Shown here piece by piece: positions 42,087 to 49,606 of a stretch of 64,000 bases of DNA. The stretch comes from Streptomyces olivochromogenes (GTDB taxonomy: Bacteria; Actinomycetota; Actinomycetes; Streptomycetales; Streptomycetaceae). A program made the position numbers and the translations under genes. The stretch is taken from the NCBI RefSeq assembly GCF_001514115.1, contig NZ_KQ948456.1, positions 467,043 to 531,042 of the forward strand. The letters run 5' to 3'. How positions within the stretch are numbered: position 1 is the first letter of the stretch; the number at the start of each line of letters is the position of its first letter. The notes under the pieces were generated by a model, which was given only the letters and a program-made list of their open reading frames with translations, made no database searches and was not told the DNA's origin.

Positions 42087-43970
42087 TCACAGATGGCGGC
42101 GTCGGGCGGCGACGTGCCGGTCGTACTCCTCACGTGCCTTGACCGCCGACGATCGGGTCGCGGTCTCGGCCACAGGTACATCCCACCAGGCTTGGGCCGG
42201 GGGCGCGCCCGACACTGTGTCTGCCGTTTCGGTCTCCACGTAGACACATGTGGGAGTGTCCGCGGCGCGCGCCTCGGCCAGGGCCGCCCGCAGGTCACGG
42301 ACGGTCTTCGCGCGCAGCACCCGCATACCGAGGCTGGCCGCGTTGGCGGCGAGGTCGACGGGCAGCGGCGCCCCCGTGTACGTACGGTCCTCGGAGCGGT
42401 AGCGGTAGGCGGTGCCGTACCGCTCGGCGCCCACGGACTCGGAGAGGCCGCCGATGGAGGCGTACCCGTGGTTCTGGAGTATGAGGACCTTGATCGCGAC
42501 GCCCTCCTGCACGGCGGTGACGATCTCGGTCGGCATCATCAGGTAGGTGCCGTCGCCGACCAGCGCCCACACGGGCCGGTCGGGGGCCGCCATCCGGACG
42601 CCGATCGCGGCCGGGATCTCGTAGCCCATGCACGAGTAGCCGTACTCGACGTGGTACTGGTCGCGCGACCGGGCCCGCCACAGTTTGTGCAGGTCACCGG
42701 GGAGCGAGCCGGCCGCGTTGATCAGGATGTCGTCCTCGGTGACGAGCTCGTCCAGGACGCCGAGGACCTGCGGCTGGGTGGGCCGGATGTCGATGTCCTC
42801 GGCCTCGTACGCCGCGTCGACGCGGTACTCCCAGCGCTCCTTGTCGTCCGTGTACTCGGTGGCGTAGGCGGGCTCGACGCGGTGCCCGTGCAGCAGCAGC
42901 GCCTCGGTGAGCGCTTCGAGGCCGGCCCGCGCGTCCGCGATCAGCGGGATCCCCGACAGCTTGTGGCCGTCGTACGGCGCGATGTTGAGGTTCAGGAAGC
43001 GGACGTTCGAGGCGGTGAAGAGGGTGCCGGAGGCGGTGGTGAAGTCGGTGTAGCGGGTGCCGACGCCGATCACCAGGTCGGCGGTGCGGGCCAGCTCGTT
43101 CGCGGTCGCCGTGCCGGTGTGCCCGACGCCGCCGACGTCCTGCGGGTGGTCCCACTTCAGTGATCCCTTGCCCGCCTGTGTGGAGGCGACGGGGATGCGG
43201 GTGGTGGCGGCGAGTTCGGCGAGCACGTCCTCGGCGCGGCTGTGGTGGACCCCGCCACCCGCGACGATCAGCGGGCGGCGGGCCTCACGGATCGCCGTGA
43301 CGGCGGCGGCCAGCTCGGAGGAGTCGGCCGCCGGACGGCGCACGGTCCAGGTGCGCTCCTGGAAGAACTCCTCCGGCCAGTCGTACGCCTCCGCCTGCAC
43401 GTCCTGCGGCAGCGCGAGCGTGACGGCGCCGGTCTCGACCGGGTCGGTGAGCACGCGCATGGCCTGCAGGGCGGCGGGGATCAGCGCCTCGGGCCGGGTG
43501 ACGCGGTCGAAGTACTTCGACACCGGGCGCAGACAGTCGTTGACCGACACATCGCCCGCGTAGGGGACTTCGAGCTGCTGGAGGACCGGGTCGGCGGGGC
43601 GGGTCGCGAAGATGTCGCCGGGCAGCAGGAGCACCGGGAGGTGGTTGATCGTCGCGAGCGCGGCGCCGGTGACGAGGTTGGTGGCGCCGGGTCCGATGGA
43701 GGTGGTCACGGCGTGCGCCGACAGCCGGTTGGACTGGCGTGCGAAGCCGACCGCCGCGTGCACCATCGACTGCTCGTTACGGCCCTGGTGGTAGGGCATC
43801 TCGTCGGCGTACTCGATCAGCGCCTGGCCGAGTCCGGCGACGTTGCCGTGACCGAAAATGCCCCAGGTGGCGCCGATCAGCCGCCGCCGCTCGCCGTCCC
43901 GCTCCGTGTACTGCGCGGCCAGGAAGCGCACCAGCGCCTGTGCGACCGTCAGCCTCGTCGTTGAGGTCAT
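42087..43970 (-). CDS. iolD: 3D-(3,5/4)-trihydroxycyclohexane-1,2-dione hydrolase IolD
   Basis: 627 residues, thiamine-diphosphate enzyme. The N-terminal domain has the ThDP glutamate region and FGHGNVAGLGQALIEY; ThDP motif is GDGTYLMMPTEIVTAVQEG with QNHGYASIGGL. It hydrolyses the ring to 5-deoxyglucuronate. Starts at the ATG at 43970 (GAGGGA upstream), overlapping iolB by 4 nt. Confidence 0.94.
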   Translation of the reverse strand: MTSTTRLTVAQALVRFLAAQYTERDGERRRLIGATWGIFGHGNVAGLGQALIEYADEMPYHQGRNEQSMVHAAVGFARQSNRLSAHAVTTSIGPGATNLVTGAALATINHLPVLLLPGDIFATRPADPVLQQLEVPYAGDVSVNDCLRPVSKYFDRVTRPEALIPAALQAMRVLTDPVETGAVTLALPQDVQAEAYDWPEEFFQERTWTVRRPAADSSELAAAVTAIREARRPLIVAGGGVHHSRAEDVLAELAATTRIPVASTQAGKGSLKWDHPQDVGGVGHTGTATANELARTADLVIGVGTRYTDFTTASGTLFTASNVRFLNLNIAPYDGHKLSGIPLIADARAGLEALTEALLLHGHRVEPAYATEYTDDKERWEYRVDAAYEAEDIDIRPTQPQVLGVLDELVTEDDILINAAGSLPGDLHKLWRARSRDQYHVEYGYSCMGYEIPAAIGVRMAAPDRPVWALVGDGTYLMMPTEIVTAVQEGVAIKVLILQNHGYASIGGLSESVGAERYGTAYRYRSEDRTYTGAPLPVDLAANAASLGMRVLRAKTVRDLRAALAEARAADTPTCVYVETETADTVSGAPPAQAWWDVPVAETATRSSAVKAREEYDRHVAARRRHL

Positions 43971-44827
43971 CGGTATCCCTCTGTGCTCTCTAGATGTCCC
44001 GGGTGGAAGCAGATCCGCCACTCCCTCTCCTCGCCCGGTCCGGCCATCACGTTCAGGTAGTACATGGTGTGGCCGGGCTGGGCGATGGACGGGCCGTGCC
44101 ATCCGTCGGGGACGAGGACGGCATCGCCGGTGCGGACCTCGGCGAGGACGTCGGATCCGCCCTCGCGCGAAGGGAATACGCGCTGATAGCCGAATCCGTT
44201 CGGGCCGTCGATCTCGAAGTAGTAGATCTCCTCCAGCTCCGACTCGGCACCGGGCCGGTGCTCGTCGTGCTTGTGCGGCGGATACGAGGACCAGTTGCCG
44301 CCGGGCGTGATGACCTCGACGGCGATGAGCTTGTCGCACTCGAAGGCGTCGGCGGAGGCGAAATTGCGCACCTGCCGTGCGCAGTCGCCACTGCCTCGGT
44401 CTTCGACGGGGACCTCCGGCGCGGGGCCGTAGCGGGCGGGGAGTCGGCGCTCGCACTTCGCTCCTGCCAGGGCGAAGCGGCCTCCCGCGCCGGAGGCGAT
44501 CTGGGCCCGGGCGTCACGGGGCACGTACGCGAAGTCGGAGACCCCCGCGAACACGCTTTCCCTGCCCAGGATTTGGAACTCTTCGTCCTCTGTGCGCACC
44601 GTACAGGCGCCGCTCAGCGGAAGCACGATCCACTCGCTGTCGCCGGTGGTGAAGGTGTGGGTGCCGCCCGGTCCGAGGTCGACCACGCGCAGGCTGCTGT
44701 GGGTCCAGCCGGCGTACTTGGGGTCGATGTCGACGGCGTACAGCCCGCCGGCGGTGGCGCCCTTGGGCACGTACAGGCCATTGCTCCGGGGCACGTCCGT
44801 CGTCGAATGCGTCCTGGGGTCCGTCAT
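43967..44827 (-). CDS. iolB: 5-deoxy-glucuronate isomerase IolB
   Basis: 286 residues, bicupin. Metal-binding HKHDEHRPG-type cupin motif (YPPHKHDEH) and ELEEIYYFEIDGPNGFGYQR are the family signature, and GWHGPSIAQPGHTMYYLNVM ends the second cupin. It isomerises 5-deoxyglucuronate to 2-deoxy-5-keto-gluconate (DKG). Seven bp after the aldolase-like gene and overlapping iolD. Confidence 0.95.
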   Translation of the reverse strand: MTDPRTHSTTDVPRSNGLYVPKGATAGGLYAVDIDPKYAGWTHSSLRVVDLGPGGTHTFTTGDSEWIVLPLSGACTVRTEDEEFQILGRESVFAGVSDFAYVPRDARAQIASGAGGRFALAGAKCERRLPARYGPAPEVPVEDRGSGDCARQVRNFASADAFECDKLIAVEVITPGGNWSSYPPHKHDEHRPGAESELEEIYYFEIDGPNGFGYQRVFPSREGGSDVLAEVRTGDAVLVPDGWHGPSIAQPGHTMYYLNVMAGPGEEREWRICFHPGHLESTEGYR

Positions 44828-44834
44828 CGGGTCC

Positions 44835-45785
44835 TCACAGCAGTCCTACGGCGGTGTCCACCGCGGCGGTCACGTCCCCGTCGGCCGGGTAGAGCAGCGA
44901 GCGGCCGACGACCAGGCCCTGCACGGTGGGCAGTTGGAGCGCGCCGCGCCACTTCTCGTACGCGCTCTCCTGGTCCTCGCCGACATCCCCGCCCAGCAGT
45001 ACGGCGGGCAGGGTGGAGGTCTCCATGACCCGGGCCATGTCGTCCGGGTTGTCGGTGACGGGGACCTTCAGCCAGGTGTACGCCGAACTGCCGCCCAGAC
45101 CACTGGCGATGGCGATGGACTTGATGACGGCCTCGGCGCTCAGGTCGTTGGCCAGCCTGCCCCCGGGGGTGCGGCGGCTGAGGAACGGTTCGACGAAGAC
45201 AGGGAGGTGACGCTCCGCCATCTCGTCGATCGCGCGGGCGGTGGACTCGAGGGTGTTGAGCGAGCCCGGATCGTCGTAGTCGATGCGCAGCAGCAGCTTG
45301 CCCGCGTCGAAGCCGAGCCGCTCGATGTCCTGCGGGCGGTGGCCGGTGAAACGGTCGTCCAGCTCGTACGAGGCGCCCTGGAGGCCGCCGCGGTTCATCG
45401 AGCCGAGGACCACCTTGTGGTCGAGGGCGCCCAGGAGCAGCAGGTCGTCGAGGATGTCGGCGGTCGCGAGGACGCCGTCGACGCCGGGGCGGGAGAGCGC
45501 GAGGCAGAGCCGTTCCAGCAGGTCGGCGCGGTTCGCCATGGCGAACTTGCGGTCGCCGACGGCGAGCGCCCCGCGGGCCGGATGGTCCGCGGCGATGATC
45601 ATCAGCCGCCCGTTGTCGCCCACGAGGGGGCGGCGGGGGCGGCGCGCGGCGGCCTCGGCGATGGCTTCGGGCCGGTGGGCGCGGAGCCGGACGAGTTCCG
45701 CCGTGTCGACGGTTCGCAGGGGCGGGGAGGGAGTCGGGGGCAGGACGGGGTCTCCGCCCTCGTGTCCCACGCGTCCCGCCCTCAT
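44835..45785 (-). CDS. (beta/alpha)8 aldolase-like protein of the inositol operon (Cgl0158-type)
   Basis: 316 residues. TIM-barrel sequence with IIAADHPARGALAVG, DGVLATADILDDLLLLG, LLLRIDYDDPGSLNTL, and a likely Schiff-base Lys in TWLKVPVT. It is usually annotated deoxyribose-phosphate-aldolase-like. In its place between iolC and iolB it most likely does the IolJ step, splitting DKG-phosphate into malonate semialdehyde and dihydroxyacetone phosphate. The ATG at 45785 overlaps the iolC stop; the longer ORF from 45848 runs inside iolC. Confidence 0.85.
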   Translation of the reverse strand: MRAGRVGHEGGDPVLPPTPSPPLRTVDTAELVRLRAHRPEAIAEAAARRPRRPLVGDNGRLMIIAADHPARGALAVGDRKFAMANRADLLERLCLALSRPGVDGVLATADILDDLLLLGALDHKVVLGSMNRGGLQGASYELDDRFTGHRPQDIERLGFDAGKLLLRIDYDDPGSLNTLESTARAIDEMAERHLPVFVEPFLSRRTPGGRLANDLSAEAVIKSIAIASGLGGSSAYTWLKVPVTDNPDDMARVMETSTLPAVLLGGDVGEDQESAYEKWRGALQLPTVQGLVVGRSLLYPADGDVTAAVDTAVGLL

Positions 45786-46732
45786 CGGACCGCTCCCGCC
45801 GTGAGCGCGTTCTCGACCTCTTCGGGGGTCGGCATCGCGGAGGAGCACTCCAGCCGGGAGGCGACGATGGCACCGGCCGCGTTGGCGTGCCGCATGATCC
45901 GCTCCAGGTCCCAGCCGGCGAGCAGGCCGTGGCAGAGGGAGCCGCCGAACGCGTCACCGGCGCCGAGGCCGTTGAGGACCGTCACCGGGAGCGGCGGGAC
46001 CTCGGCCGACGTGCCGTCGCGGTGGACGGCGAGGACGCCCTTGGGGCCCTGTTTGACGACGGCGAGTTCGACGCCCGCCTTGAGGAGGGCCTCGGCCGCC
46101 GCGTGCGGTTCGCGGACGCCGGTGGCGATCTCGACCTCGTCGAGGTTGCCGACGGCGACGGTGGTGTGGCGCAGGGCCTCGGCGTAGAACGGGCGGGCGG
46201 ACTCGGGGTCCTTCCAGAACATGGGCCGCCAGTCGAGGTCGAAGACCGTCGCGGCGGACTTGGCGCGGTGCGCGAGCGCGGCGAGCGTCGCCGTCCGGCT
46301 GGGCTCCTCGCTCAGGCCGGTCCCGGTCACCCAGAAGATGCGCGCCTCACGGACGGCGTCCAGGTCGAGGTCGTGCGCGTCGATCTCCAGGTCCGGGGCC
46401 TTGGGCTGCCGGTAGAAGTACAGCGGGAAGTCGTCGGGCGGGAAGATCTCGCAGAACGTCACCGGGGTGGGCAGCCCGGCGACCGGGGTGACCCAGCGGT
46501 CGTCCACGCCGAAGCCGCGCAGCGCCTCGTGGAGGTACGCGCCGAAGGGGTCGTCACCGGTGCGCGTGATCACCGCCGTACGCCGTCCGAGCCGGGACGC
46601 GGCCACCGCGACGTTCGTCGCCGAGCCGCCCAGGAACTTCCCGAAGGACGTCACCTGCGCCAGCGGGACCCCCGTCTGCAACGGGTAGAGGTCCACACCG
46701 ATCCGCCCCATGGTGATCAGGTCGTACGCCAT
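45782..46732 (-). CDS. iolC: 5-dehydro-2-deoxygluconokinase IolC
   Basis: 316 residues, PfkB/ribokinase fold. N-terminal GG site GKFLGGSATNVAVAASRLG and C-terminal anion-hole motif LNGLGAGDAFGGSLCHGLL with catalytic Asp. It phosphorylates DKG to DKG-6-phosphate. First gene of the minus-strand iol operon. The promoter TTGACA/TAGACC lies 29 bp upstream. Confidence 0.94.
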   Translation of the reverse strand: MAYDLITMGRIGVDLYPLQTGVPLAQVTSFGKFLGGSATNVAVAASRLGRRTAVITRTGDDPFGAYLHEALRGFGVDDRWVTPVAGLPTPVTFCEIFPPDDFPLYFYRQPKAPDLEIDAHDLDLDAVREARIFWVTGTGLSEEPSRTATLAALAHRAKSAATVFDLDWRPMFWKDPESARPFYAEALRHTTVAVGNLDEVEIATGVREPHAAAEALLKAGVELAVVKQGPKGVLAVHRDGTSAEVPPLPVTVLNGLGAGDAFGGSLCHGLLAGWDLERIMRHANAAGAIVASRLECSSAMPTPEEVENALTAGAVR

Positions 46733-46760
46733 CGAGTTCCCTTCGCTTCGGCTCCCCCAA

Positions 46761-46790
46761 GGTCTAGCGCCGCGCGGGGAGCCCTGTCAA
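46761..46790 (-). promoter_or_regulatory. Promoter for iolC operon
   Basis: Minus-strand TTGACA (46785-46790), 18 nt, TAGACC (46761-46766), 29 bp before the iolC ATG: a housekeeping sigma-type promoter. On the opposite strand TTGACA at 46819-46824 may serve iolE. Confidence 0.65.
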
Positions 46791-46795
46791 CAGTT

Positions 46796-46805
46796 TGTCC
46801 GGACA
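46796..46805. promoter_or_regulatory. TGTCCGGACA operator between iolC and iolE
   Basis: A perfect 10-bp palindrome (46796-46805) between the divergent promoters, 5 bp upstream of the iolC -35. GntR-type and similar regulators bind such sites. No regulator gene is adjacent. Confidence 0.55.
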
Positions 46806-46854
46806 TTCGGACCAGGCCTTGACACCTCCCTCGTGCCGCCCGAAGCTGACGCCC

Positions 46855-47784
46855 ATGACGTCGTTGTCACCGCAGGCATCACCTCAGTCCTCACTGTCCC
46901 GCATCCGGATCGGTTCGGCTCCGGACTCCTGGGGCGTCTGGTTCCCCGACGACCCTCAGCAGGTCCCCTGGCAGCGCTTCCTCGACGAGGTCTCCCAGTC
47001 CGGGTACGAGTGGATCGAGCTGGGCCCCTACGGTTATCTGCCCACGGATCCGGCGACGCTCAAGGAGGAGACCGCGCGGCGCGGGCTCACCGTGTCGGCC
47101 GGCACCGTCTTCACCGGGCTGCACCGGGGTCCCGAGGTGTGGGACGCCACCTGGGCGCACGTCTCGGACATCGCCGCGCTCACCCAGGCGATGGGCGCCG
47201 AGCACCTCGTCGTCATCCCGGCGTTCTGGCGGGACGACAAGACGGGCGAGGTCCTGGAGGACAGCGCGCTGACGCCGACGCAGTGGCGCAATCTGACCGC
47301 TCAGACCGAGCGGCTCGCCCATGAGGTGCGGGAGCGCTACGGGCTGAAGATCGTCGTCCACCCGCACGCGGACACGCACATCGACAGCGAGGAGAACGTC
47401 ACACGGTTCCTCGACGCGACCGACTCCTCCCTGGTGTCGCTGTGCCTGGACACCGGCCACTACGCGTACTGCGGCGGCGACAGCGTCAAGCTCATCGAGA
47501 CCTACGGGGAGCGCATCGGCTACCTCCACCTCAAGCAGGTGGATCCGCTGATCCTGGCCGAGGTGCGGGCGGACGAGGTGCCGTTCGGGCCCGCCGTGGC
47601 CAAGGGCGTGATGTGCGAACCGCCGTCCGGCGTACCGGCGCTCGAGCCCGTCCTCGCCGCCGCCCAGAAGCTCGACGTCGAACTCTTCGCCATCGTCGAG
47701 CAGGACATGTACCCGTGCCCGCCGGACAAGCCACTGCCGATCGCCCAGCGCACCCGGGCGTTCCTGAGGTCCTGCGGAGCGTGA
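46855..47784 (+). CDS. iolE: TIM-barrel sugar isomerase/epimerase, IolE-like (inosose dehydratase)
   Basis: 309 residues, xylose-isomerase-like barrel. GSAPDSWGVWFPDDPQQVPW is the IolE N-terminal signature; metal ligands include Glu and His of LVVIPAF, KIVVHPHADTHID, LCLDTGHYAYCGG and IVEQDMYP. It should dehydrate 2-keto-myo-inositol. The first catabolic enzyme, inositol dehydrogenase (IolG), is not in the window. Start ATG at 46855 (ribosome site weak). The 3' end enters a tandem repeat. Confidence 0.85.
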   Translation: MTSLSPQASPQSSLSRIRIGSAPDSWGVWFPDDPQQVPWQRFLDEVSQSGYEWIELGPYGYLPTDPATLKEETARRGLTVSAGTVFTGLHRGPEVWDATWAHVSDIAALTQAMGAEHLVVIPAFWRDDKTGEVLEDSALTPTQWRNLTAQTERLAHEVRERYGLKIVVHPHADTHIDSEENVTRFLDATDSSLVSLCLDTGHYAYCGGDSVKLIETYGERIGYLHLKQVDPLILAEVRADEVPFGPAVAKGVMCEPPSGVPALEPVLAAAQKLDVELFAIVEQDMYPCPPDKPLPIAQRTRAFLRSCGA

Positions 47785-47873
47785 CCGCTTCACCGTGACG
47801 TGACTGCTTCACCGTGACGTGACTGCTTCACCGTGACTGCTTCACCGTGACCGCTTCACCGTCACCGCTTCAT
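47781..47873. repeat. Tandem GTGACYGCTTCACC repeats beginning at the iolE stop
   Basis: Six copies of the 14-bp core (47781, 47800, 47819, 47833, 47847, 47861), the first spacings 19 bp because GTGAC is doubled, then 14 bp. The iolE stop (47782-47784) is inside the first copy. The rest of the 420-bp gap to 48206 shows no gene; some promoter-like DNA may lie near 48100. Confidence 0.85.
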
Positions 47874-48206
47874 AGTGTCCCGCGGAGCCTGACCCTCCGC
47901 GGGGGGCCGAGGGGCCCGTCGAGAGCCCGGGGCTCGGCGGGCCTTCCGGCGTCACCGGTCCCCTACGCGCATACGTCTCGACGGTCGCCTCGGCGCGAAT
48001 GCGTCACGCGTGTCACAAAAACCACCGCCCTGTCACACATGTCGCGTGTACGCGGGTCTTGTGTCACACCCGGCCAACAGGCCCTGCCCTGCGGTCACTC
48101 TGTGTCGTTCAACGGGCGCAGGCTTTGTGATCGCCAGCGCAGCGCCCGGCTCCCCCGACGGCCACCCCCCGGCCGCCGCCGCGACGCGCGCAGGGAGGTG
48201 CCACTC

Positions 48207-48404
48207 ATGACCGACCGTAGGCTCTGGTCGTACAAGGAGATCGCGGCGCACATCAAGGTGCAGCCGGACACCGTGCGGTCGTACCGCAAGCACGGACTGC
48301 TGCCGCCGCCCGACCACGTGGAGAGCGGGAAGCCCTACTGGTACGCGGACACCGTCCGCGCCTGGGTCGCCTCCCGCCCCGGAAACCGCGGTCGAAGAGA
48401 CTGA
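48207..48404 (+). CDS. Small helix-turn-helix DNA-binding protein
   Basis: 65 residues, one winged-helix-like HTH: WSYKEIAAHIKVQPDTVRSYRKHGLLPP, then a wing and WYADTVRAWVASRP. This is the minimal MerR/excisionase-like DNA-binding layout, as in BldC or phage Xis, but it is not BldC itself. The ATG at 48207 has GGGAGGTG. No integrase is near, so a stand-alone regulator or cofactor is more likely than an excisionase. Confidence 0.75.
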   Translation: MTDRRLWSYKEIAAHIKVQPDTVRSYRKHGLLPPPDHVESGKPYWYADTVRAWVASRPGNRGRRD

Positions 48405-48463
48405 CCACGGGCCCCGCCCCGCTCGCCACGCCCACTCACTGTGCCCACGCGCCACCCCCACGC

Positions 48464-48500
48464 GCTGTGCCCCGCTCCTCGCCCGGGTGCGGGGCACAGC
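48464..48500. terminator. Hairpin between HTH gene and zinc dehydrogenase
   Basis: A perfect 12-bp stem, GCTGTGCCCCGC (48464-48475) and complement (48489-48500), 13-nt loop, between convergent genes. Confidence 0.8.
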
Positions 48501-48512
48501 CCCTGTCCGGGT

Positions 48513-49562
48513 TCAGCGCGGGGTAGTTGACTCCCACGGTTCGATGACCGTCACCCCCGCCCCCGGCGCCGTCCCCATCGCCGCCAGGGCCGCAGGGACC
48601 GCGTCCAGCGGGATGGTGGAGGTGACCAGGAGGTCGGGGCGGAGCACCCCGGCGCGGACCAGTTCGAGCATGCGGGGGTAGGCGTGTGCCTGCATGCCGT
48701 GGCTGCCCAGGAGTTCGAGTTCGAAGCCGATCACCCGGGCCATCGGAACCGCGGGGTCCTCGGGCAGCAGACCGACCTGGACGTGGCGTCCCCGGCGGCG
48801 CAGACCGTTCACCGAGGCCGCGCAGGTGACCGGGGAGCCGAGCGCGTCGAGGGAGAGATGGGCACCGCCGCCGGTCAGCTCCCGGACCGCCGCGGCCGTG
48901 TCCCCGACCCGCGAGGCGTCCACGACCTCCACCGCGCCGAACTTCCGTGCCAGGTCCAGGGCCTGGGGTGAGAGGTCCACGGCCACGACCCGCGCCCCGG
49001 CCGCCGCCGCGATCATCACCGCCGACAGTCCCACACCTCCGCAGCCGTGCACCGCGACCCACTCCCCCGCCGCCACCCGGCCCTGCGCGACCACCGCGCG
49101 GAACGCCGTGGCGAACCGGCAGCCCAGTGACGCCGCCGTCGCGAAGGACAGCTCGTCCGGCACCGCCACCAGGTTCACCTCGGCGTGGTCGAGTGCCACG
49201 TACTGGGCGAAGGAACCCCAGTGGGTGAACCCCGGCTGGGTCTGCCGCTCGCACACCTGCTGGTCACCCGCCGCGCAGGAGGGACACGTCCCGCAGGCGC
49301 AGACGAACGGGACGGTGACCCGGTCGCCGGGGCGCCAGCCGGTCACCCGCGCACCGACCGCCTCGACGGTCCCCGCGAGTTCGTGGCCCGGCACATGCGG
49401 CAGTGTGATGTCCGGGTCGTGCCCCATCCAGCCGTGCCAGTCGCTGCGGCACAGCCCGGTGGCCTCGACCCGCACCACCACCCCGTGCTCCGCGGGCACC
49501 GGGTCCGCCACCTCGCGCACCTCGGCCGGCTCCTCGTACCGCTCGAACACCACTGCCCGCAT
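48513..49562 (-). CDS. Zinc-dependent alcohol dehydrogenase (MDR)
   Basis: 349 residues. Catalytic zinc Cys in GLCRSDWHGW and GHELAGTVEAVG; a structural-zinc Cys4 cluster in VCACGTCPSCAAGDQQVCE; NAD site GCGGVGLSAVMIAAAAGARV. An oxidoreductase for an alcohol or sugar alcohol; substrate not readable. It stands alone. Confidence 0.9.
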   Translation of the reverse strand: MRAVVFERYEEPAEVREVADPVPAEHGVVVRVEATGLCRSDWHGWMGHDPDITLPHVPGHELAGTVEAVGARVTGWRPGDRVTVPFVCACGTCPSCAAGDQQVCERQTQPGFTHWGSFAQYVALDHAEVNLVAVPDELSFATAASLGCRFATAFRAVVAQGRVAAGEWVAVHGCGGVGLSAVMIAAAAGARVVAVDLSPQALDLARKFGAVEVVDASRVGDTAAAVRELTGGGAHLSLDALGSPVTCAASVNGLRRRGRHVQVGLLPEDPAVPMARVIGFELELLGSHGMQAHAYPRMLELVRAGVLRPDLLVTSTIPLDAVPAALAAMGTAPGAGVTVIEPWESTTPR

Positions 49563-49606
49563 CCGTCTCGCCCCTCCGCCCGAAGATCACCCTTCCGGAG
49601 CGAACG

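Noticed and set aside
47781..47873. CRISPR-like look of the 14-bp repeats
   Set aside because: No unique spacers; unit too short.
48207..48404. Excisionase of a mobile element
   Set aside because: No integrase, attachment repeats or tRNA gene nearby; composition matches neighbours.
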